From Conus ventricosus (lineage: Eukaryota > Mollusca > Gastropoda > Neogastropoda > Conidae): a DNA stretch of 64,000 nt. The notes beneath the pieces are model-generated. The model did no database searches. It was not told the origin of the DNA and saw nothing but the letters and a program-made list of their open reading frames with translations. The stretch lies in NCBI GenBank assembly GCA_018398815.1, contig CM031601.1:30186242-30250241 (forward strand). The letters run 5' to 3'. The position numbers were made by a program, and so were the translations under genes. This document shows, in pieces, positions 57,729-64,000 of this stretch. How positions within the stretch are numbered: the stretch's first letter is position 1; each line of letters begins with the position of its first letter.

Positions 57729-58262
57729 ATGGCCAGCCAACTGCCCCTACCTCTGCACCCTCTGCATCAGCTCCCCAAATTCACGGGTAACGAGAGCAGC
57801 AGGGAAGTGGATGACTTCATCCAGGAAGCCAGGCTTGCCCTACACCTGCAGCCACTGGATGACAGGACAGCCGCCCTCTGGCTGATTGCCGCACTAGATG
57901 GCCGAGCTCGCCAGGAGGTGATCAGGCTGTCAGCGACAGAGGTAGACTCCCTGGCCAAGATCTTTACCATCTTGGAGGAGAACTGGGGAGAGCAGTGTGG
58001 TGTGGTCACCCTGGCCACAGTGTTCTTCAACAGGCAGCAGGACCAGGACAAGACCATCTGGGAGTATGGCTCCCATCTCCAGTACCTCTGGAGGAAGGTC
58101 AACCAAGCTGGGGATGGGCTGCTGCCAGCAACCATACTCCGGGATGCCTTCACCCATGGCTTGCAACCAGCTGCACTATGCAAGGACGTCCGGTATTTCG
58201 TCCAGAACCATCCTACCACCACCTCTGAAGAGGCAAGGAAGGAAGCCCTAAGGTGGATGTAG
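57729..58262 (+). CDS. LTR element gag-like ORF, copy 1
   Basis: The ATG in accatgg context at 57729 opens 177 codons ending in TAG (58260-58262). The protein has HQLPKFTGNESSREVDDFIQ, then ARLALHLQPLDDRTAALWLI and WEYGSHLQYLWRKVN, the layout of a Ty3-type retrotransposon Gag capsid domain that assembles particles. The frame continues without other stops past the TAG (58263-58784) with a predicted helix (LETRLAALTATVASLRQEMQ) and a basic RRRPKRRRRK stretch, so the amber codon splits what looks like one longer Gag. Copy 2 at 61738 encodes the same 177 residues. Confidence 0.75.
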   Translation: MASQLPLPLHPLHQLPKFTGNESSREVDDFIQEARLALHLQPLDDRTAALWLIAALDGRARQEVIRLSATEVDSLAKIFTILEENWGEQCGVVTLATVFFNRQQDQDKTIWEYGSHLQYLWRKVNQAGDGLLPATILRDAFTHGLQPAALCKDVRYFVQNHPTTTSEEARKEALRWM

Positions 58263-58821
58263 GACTGCAGTGCCGACGGTGACCTCCTCCACATGGTTAG
58301 CACTGCTGCTGTGGCCTCACTTGAAACTCGGCTGGCAGCACTCACGGCCACAGTCGCCAGCTTGAGGCAAGAAATGCAGCAACCACCACCTGCAAGGCCA
58401 CCACTTCAGGTCTGCAGCTGTGTGACGGACACACAGCACTCAAGACGACGGCCCAAGCGGAGGCGACGGAAGTCTCCACCTGTGAAAACTGGGGACAAAC
58501 CCCAGTCCTCTGCCACCATCAGCAGCCAGAATGGTGACAAGCGACATGGCCCAGCAGCACCCAGGCAACAGGCAGACTCCATTTTGCCTCAGCTGTCACT
58601 TGGAGAGTGGCATGAACTTAGCAGGAGAACCCATCCATTCAGCAAATTCTGTCCTCCTGGCCAAAGAAGCCTGCAGCTGGCGAGAACCGGGAGCTACAGG
58701 CCCTCATTCAGCAGCACAGTCGACTCATCTGCCGACAGGGAGTGCTCCAATGCCAAATGGTGGACCCTAAACTTGGGCGTGTGAGCAGCTGCTCCTTCCC
58801 AGATTGCTCCGCCCCTAGGTT

Positions 58822-59385
58822 TTGTCAGTGCTCCACAACCGCCAGGGTCACCAGGGCTGCCAGCGTGCTGCAGAGATGCTGCGACCCCAGGTCTACTGGC
58901 CCGGTATGTACCGGGATCTGGAGCAGCACTTAGCCAGGTGTCGACCCTGCATCAAGGTCAACCAGACTGCCAGTGCCTCCATGCCATCAGACCGTACGCC
59001 AGAACCCAGGCCACCACAGGCTGCTGTGGCCTCCAGACAACGGGTCTGGCCCTGTCAAGTAACTTCAGTGCCTGACAGCAGAACTGACACCCTGCCGTCA
59101 TCCGAGCCACCTGACTGGAAGAGACCAAAGCGACGGAAGCTGGAACCACCATCACACTCGACTGATCGGAAGATGTTCCCACAGCCCAAGCCCAGAATTG
59201 CTGGCCACCCTGTGGCCACTCGTGTTCCGCCTCTGATACATGCTGTCGATCTACCCGTGCCAGCCCCACGACGAACTACCTGTCTGGCAGTGAAGCTAAT
59301 AAAAAGGTATGACGTCAGTGCCTGCCTGGATGACCAGAAACTCTTTCATTTAACTGACTTGGTCAGATGTTACAAGAGACAGTAA
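58822..59385 (+). pseudogene. Integrase zinc-binding remnant, LTR copy 1
   Basis: Reads LHNRQGHQGCQRAAEMLR, then YWPGMYRDLEQH and CRPCIKVN: the H-H-C-C zinc-binding domain at the N terminus of Ty3-type integrase. The DDE core does not follow. A Pro/Arg/Lys-rich tail runs to the stop at 59385. Protease, RT and RNase H are absent between gag and here, so the element cannot move on its own. Confidence 0.75.
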
Positions 59386-60221
59386 ATATATTCCCGGACT
59401 GATTTGTGGTTAAATACCTCCTTTTGGGAAGAGGTGTTGCAGACTGTTAAACAATTATGTTGTTTATTTTTATGCACAAGCTAGTACATATGTTGATCGT
59501 TTTTCATGCTGGATAATGATGTATGCCCTGGGTTTTTTTTAACCAACAGTAGTTGTGAAAGAAAACTAGGTTGTGACTTTTGGGGAAACTTTGTTGAAAA
59601 CGACAAAACCCGACCAAAAACGTACCTCCATGGGGACTTAACGCTAAGGATTTTATAACAAATTCTTTTTTGCCATTTTGTATCTGACATTTCGGATTTT
59701 TTGTTCAAATAACTAGTCCACTATTGTAACTTGGTACCTACCAGTGCTTTGGGTTTTCATGCATTCTTAATGATTTCTAATGTCTGACCTGTTGGAATTT
59801 TGTTTTAAATAGCAAAGTCCAGTTTAGTCACTTATGTACCCAAAGTCCGGGTTTTGTTCATGAAAGGAATCCCTTGTAGTCATTTTGTATTTGACTTTTT
59901 GGAATTTTTGTTTAAAATACGTGTCCATTGTAGTCAATATGTTCATTTCAGTCGATGCGAATCTGCTGACTTCCAGAAACTTTGATTAAAATAGAAAGCC
60001 CCTGGTAGTTGGAATAATATGAATGTAAACAATGAGAGAGATGAGATGTTTTGACGCTTTGATGTTTTGATACATTGATGTTAGTGTTTTGTTTTGGGAG
60101 TAGCCATACCTCTAAAGACTTGATGGCTAAAGCTCCATTTTTTTTCCTTGATTCATTTGTTGTACCCCTACTTGATAACTTTGTGTCAGCGAGGACGCTG
60201 GTTGTAACAGAGTAGGGGGGA
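59386..60221 (+). other. 3' untranslated region of the LTR element with polypurine tract
   Basis: No coding frame. Imperfect internal repetition of cattttgtat(c/t)tgacttt and tagtc words recurs at 59675-59960. It ends with agagtagggggga (60209-60221), a polypurine tract right before the second LTR, where plus-strand synthesis would start. Confidence 0.7.
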
Positions 60222-61440
60222 CGTAGCCGGGTGCTAACAGTGTATATTTCTTGGTCACCCGTCATAAACAAGATATTTTGTTCATGAGTTATCTTCCCCC
60301 TTACCTCCCTTGGTTGAATCTCATTTTTTATTCTGTAAATTCTTTAAATCATGAATACCTCAGAACCTACATAGTTGTGTATACGTTGCTGAAGTCTAAA
60401 AAATTAATGTTATTCTATTCATTTACAATCGTGTTGGACTGAGAAGCCCATATTTTCCCTAAAACTGGTATTTCGACCAAATTAATCTTGGCGCCATTTT
60501 GAATTGTCCGACAAACAAACCGAAGATAATTCTTGATTTAACAAAAAGTATGAGACAATCCAAAGAATCCATGAATGCACATTGAAAAGTCCATAAGCTC
60601 TCATTTCATATATCGCATGCCTATGATCTTTTCTGTGCAAGCTTGCGACTATACGAAATGACTGATGGCGCTGGCTCCCTTGAACAAGTCTCCCTCCTTT
60701 GTTGATTGTCGGAGTTCTGATCTAAATTGTCGTTTTATGAAATTCGGACTTCCTAATCAAAATCTTTTTAATGACTCCATTTCTACGATAGAAGCAACCA
60801 AAAATATATAAAAATTATCATCCGATGGACCATTCCAACAGAATAACATTTTATCGAAGATCGTGTTAGGAGCACATGGCGACAGCCATGTGACAATAAA
60901 GCAAGTTGTGTTTTCTATCAAATTTTAAACGCAAAGTTCTCGGCTTGGACGGCATCTTGGATAATGAAATTTATATGTATAAAAAGAGCAAAATGCCAGC
61001 TTTTCATTCATTACAAAAATATTTCATGCTGTTCAGTATTTTTCATTGAAATAGAAGAAAATATGACGTAAACTCGTTAAAAGTGGGTTCATTCTCAGAC
61101 TTTAATCACCAATAACTTGCCACAGAATTGTCCAATATGACTTATTGCATTTTATTCCTTGGGTTCTGAGGTTTTCATCGATATCAAATATGTTTGGATA
61201 CTTTGACTGTATGGCGAGCTAGACAATGCAGAAGCTGCGACAGATAGCACAAATTTTGTCATTTGCTGTCTCGCAAGGCTCATTTTGAGCGCGGCGCTGC
61301 ATTGTCTTCTTTGCGGTCCGGGCAAGCTGTACATATTTGAGGCGCTGCATTGAGTGCAGGCAGTGTTGCCTAGAGTGTTGCCTAGAGTGTCACCGAGTGT
61401 GCGCAAAGTATTCCCCAGAGTGTTGCCTAGAGCGTTCGCT

Positions 61441-61472
<32 letters not shown>

Positions 61473-61686
61473 GTGCTCAGTGCGCTGAGTGCTGAGAGAG
61501 AGAGAGAGAGAGAGTTCCCAGGCAGTGTTCCTGGTTTGAGCTCCTTGTCATGGGAAAGAAATAAAAGAAGAAAAACTCTGCTTTGTCCTGTGTGTTTTCT
61601 TGACTGGCTGCTGTCCCTTGGTTCCTGCACATATCATCATCTGCCTGTCTTCACCTGCACACCCCTTACCCCTCCACACCATCACA
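60222..61686 (+). mobile_element. LTR retrotransposon, second LTR
   Basis: About 1.46 kb, collinear with 56217-57677. Differences are scattered substitutions (for example cacccgtcataaacaaga against cacctgttgtaaacgaga). The first base pair reads CG instead of TG. It serves as 3' LTR of the first copy and 5' LTR of the next. Confidence 0.85.
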
Positions 61687-61737
61687 ACTGGCGCTGCGAG
61701 CAGGATTCAAGACAAGGGACCAAGAAGACCGGACACC

Positions 61738-62271
61738 ATGGCCAGCCAACTGCCCCTACCTCTGCACCCTCTGCATCAGCTCCCCAAATTCACGGGTAAC
61801 GAGAGCAGCAGGGAAGTGGATGACTTCATCCAGGAAGCCAGGCTTGCCCTACACCTGCAGCCACTGGATGACAGGACAGCCGCCCTCTGGCTGATTGCCG
61901 CACTAGATGGCCGAGCTCGCCAGGAGGTGATCAGGCTGTCAGCGACAGAGGTAGACTCCCTGGCCAAGATCTTTACCATCTTGGAGGAGAACTGGGGAGA
62001 GCAGTGTGGTGTGGTCACCCTGGCCACAGTGTTCTTCAACAGGCAGCAGGACCAGGACAAGACCATCTGGGAGTATGGCTCCCATCTCCAGTACCTCTGG
62101 AGGAAGGTCAACCAAGCTGGGGATGGGCTGCTGCCAGCAACCATACTCCGGGATGCCTTCACCCATGGCTTGCAACCAGCTGCACTATGCAAGGACGTCC
62201 GGTATTTCGTCCAGAACCATCCTACCACCACCTCTGAAGAGGCAAGGAAGGAAGCCCTAAGGTGGATGTAG
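61738..62271 (+). CDS. LTR element gag-like ORF, copy 2
   Basis: The same 177-codon frame as 57729-58262, with identical deduced residues and the same terminal TAG. A duplicated C near 62325 then shifts the downstream frame that is open in copy 1. The primer-binding-like site and leader upstream are also conserved. Confidence 0.75.
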   Translation: MASQLPLPLHPLHQLPKFTGNESSREVDDFIQEARLALHLQPLDDRTAALWLIAALDGRARQEVIRLSATEVDSLAKIFTILEENWGEQCGVVTLATVFFNRQQDQDKTIWEYGSHLQYLWRKVNQAGDGLLPATILRDAFTHGLQPAALCKDVRYFVQNHPTTTSEEARKEALRWM

Positions 62272-64000
62272 GACTGCAGTGCCGACGGTGACCTCCTCCA
62301 CATGGTTAGCACTGCTGCTGTGGCCCTCACTTGAAACTCGGCTGGCAGCACTCACGGCACAGTCGCCAGCTTGAGGCAAGAAATGCAGCAAACCACCACC
62401 TGCAAGGCCACCACTTCAGGTCTGCAGCTGTGTGACGGACACACAGCACTCAAGACGACGGCCCAAGCGGAGGCGACGGAAGTCTCCACCTGTGAAAACT
62501 GGGGACAAACCCCAGTCCTCTGCCACATCAGCAGCCAGAATGGTGACAAGCGACATGGCCAGCAGCACCCAGGCAACAGGCAGACTCCATTTTGCCTCAG
62601 CTGTCACTTGGAGAGTGGCATAAAACTTAGCAGGAGAACCCATCCATTCAGCAAATTCTGTCTCCTGGCCAAAGAAGCCTGCAGCTGGCGAGAACCGGGA
62701 GCTACAGGCCCTCATTCAGCAGCACAGTCGACTCATCTGCCGACAGGGAGTGCTTCCAATGCCAAATGGTGGACCCTAAACTTGGGGCGTGTGAGCAGCT
62801 GCTCCTTCCCAGATTGCTCCGCCCTAGGTTTTGTCAGTGCTCCACAACCGCCAGGGTCACCAGGGCTGCCGCGTGCTGCAGAGATGCTGCGACCCAGGTC
62901 TACTGGCCCGGGGTATGTACCGGGATCTGGAGCAGCACTTAGCCGGGTTTGTCGACCCTGCATCAAGGTCAACCAGACTGCCAGTGCCTCCATGCCATCA
63001 GACCGTACGCCAGAACCCAGGCCACCACAGGCTGCTGGGGCCCTCCAGACAACGGGTCTGGCCCTGTCAAGTAACTTCAGTGCCTGACAGCAGAATGACA
63101 CCTGCCGTCATCCGAGCCACTGACTGGAAGAGACCAAAGCGACGGAAGCTGGAACCACCACACTCGACTGATCGGAAGATGTTCCACAGCCAAGCCCAGA
63201 ATTGCTGGCCACCCTGTGGCCACTCGTGTTCCGCCTCTGATACATGCTGTCGATCTACCCGTGCCAGCCCCACGACGAACTCCCTGTCTGGCAGTGAAGC
63301 TAATAAAAAGGTTTTGACGTCAGTGCCTGCCTGGATGACCAGAAACTCTTTCATTTAACGGGACTTGGTCAGATGTTACAAGAGACAGTAAATATATTCA
63401 GGACTGATTTGTGGTTAAATACCTCCTTTTGGGAAGAGGTGTTGCAGACTGTTAAACAATTATGTTGTTTATTTTTATGCACAAGCTAGTACATATGTTG
63501 ATCGTTTTTCATGCTGGATAATGATGTATGCCCCTGGTTTTTTTTAACCAACAGTAGTTGTGAAAGAAAACTAGGTTGTGACTTTTGGGGAAACTTTGTT
63601 GAAACGACAAAACCCGACCAAAAACGTACCTCCATGGGGACTTAACGCTAAGGATTTATAACAAATTCTTTTTTCCCATTTTGTATCTGACATTTCGGAT
63701 TTTTTGTTCAAATAACTAGTCCACTATTGTAACTTGGTACCTACCCAGTGCTTTGGGTTTTCATGCATTCTTAATGATTTCTAATGTCTGACTGTTGGAA
63801 TTTTGTTTTAAATAGCAAAGCCCAGTTTAGTCACTTATGTACCCAAAGTCCGGGTTTTGTTCATGAAAGGAATCCCTTGTAGTCATTTTGTATTTGACTT
63901 TTTGGAATTTTTGTTTAAAATACATGTCCATTGTAGTCAATATGTTCATTTCAGTCGATGCGAATCTGCTGACTTCCAGAAACTTTGATTAAAATAGAAA
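62272..64000 (+). mobile_element. LTR element internal region, copy 2 (runs off the window)
   Basis: Collinear with 58263-59999, including the integrase zinc-binding piece, but split into many frames by single-base insertions and deletions. A third LTR is expected about 230 bp beyond the window end. Confidence 0.8.

Noticed and set aside
57767..58351. Minus-strand frames of about 190 codons opposite gag (also 61776-62351)
   Set aside because: They are shadows of the gag frame in GC-rich sequence. No domain, and the + strand frame explains the openness.

Overview
The window looks like nuclear DNA of an animal, most likely a marine mollusc and probably a gastropod. Four things point that way: protein-coding exons split by multi-kilobase introns with GT-AG borders, very abundant (GT)n/(CA)n and (AG)n microsatellites, tRNA-headed SINEs, and many degenerate Nimb/Jockey-like, DIRS-like, piggyBac-like and pearl-like elements. 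The species call is inference. There are no bacterial operons, no CRISPR array and no convincing stand-alone tRNA or rRNA gene.

The only host gene recognised is an RNF213-like giant AAA+ ATPase / E3 ubiquitin ligase. On the + strand, seven exons lie between 4105 and 42071 (4105-4238, 5186-5281, 12915-13028, 19232-19389, 27440-27665, 31032-31202, 42033-42071). Every junction is phase-compatible. Together they encode about 312 residues, including a Walker A (GKPGSSKS) and a Walker B (VAVLDEVGL) motif. The gene runs off both sides of what can be seen. A 100-N assembly gap lies at 46401-46500. To its right, RNF213-like exons appear on the opposite strand (53756-53891, 49126-49305, perhaps 55122-55175) and encode a later part of the same protein family. 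Either two convergent paralogues meet here, or the scaffold piece right of the gap is mis-oriented.

Almost everything else is transposon. Left to right: a Nimb-like LINE 3' part (1.76-3.56 kb); an R2-type endonuclease ORF on the minus strand (8.3-9.0 kb); a TTAA-bounded piggyBac-like derivative (9.1-10.1 kb); a DIRS-type tyrosine recombinase relic (10.1-10.9 kb); a nearly full-length but frameshifted LINE with gag, endonuclease and RT (13.4-18.4 kb) abutting a reverse-strand CR1-like piece; a piggyBac derivative with good ends (20.8-22.3 kb) inside a GC-rich block; an L1/Tx1-like LINE (23.7-26.7 kb); a 60-bp minisatellite (28.05-28.4 kb); a long SINE nested with a 17-bp target duplication (32.3-33.2 kb); a second gag-EN-RT-RNaseH LINE with two nested insertions (34.1-39.8 kb); a DIRS 3' end (39.9-40.7 kb); and a pearl-like element with an internal satellite (40.7-42.0 kb) that abuts the last + strand exon.

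Right of the gap are two more piggyBac relics, a second inverted copy of the long SINE, two extremely short LINE-tail insertions with target duplications, and, from 56.2 kb to the end, a tandem LTR-internal-LTR-internal arrangement. Its internal region keeps gag and an integrase zinc-binding piece but has lost the protease-RT part of pol.

All family assignments come from reading motifs by eye and from knowledge of the families. No database search was run.
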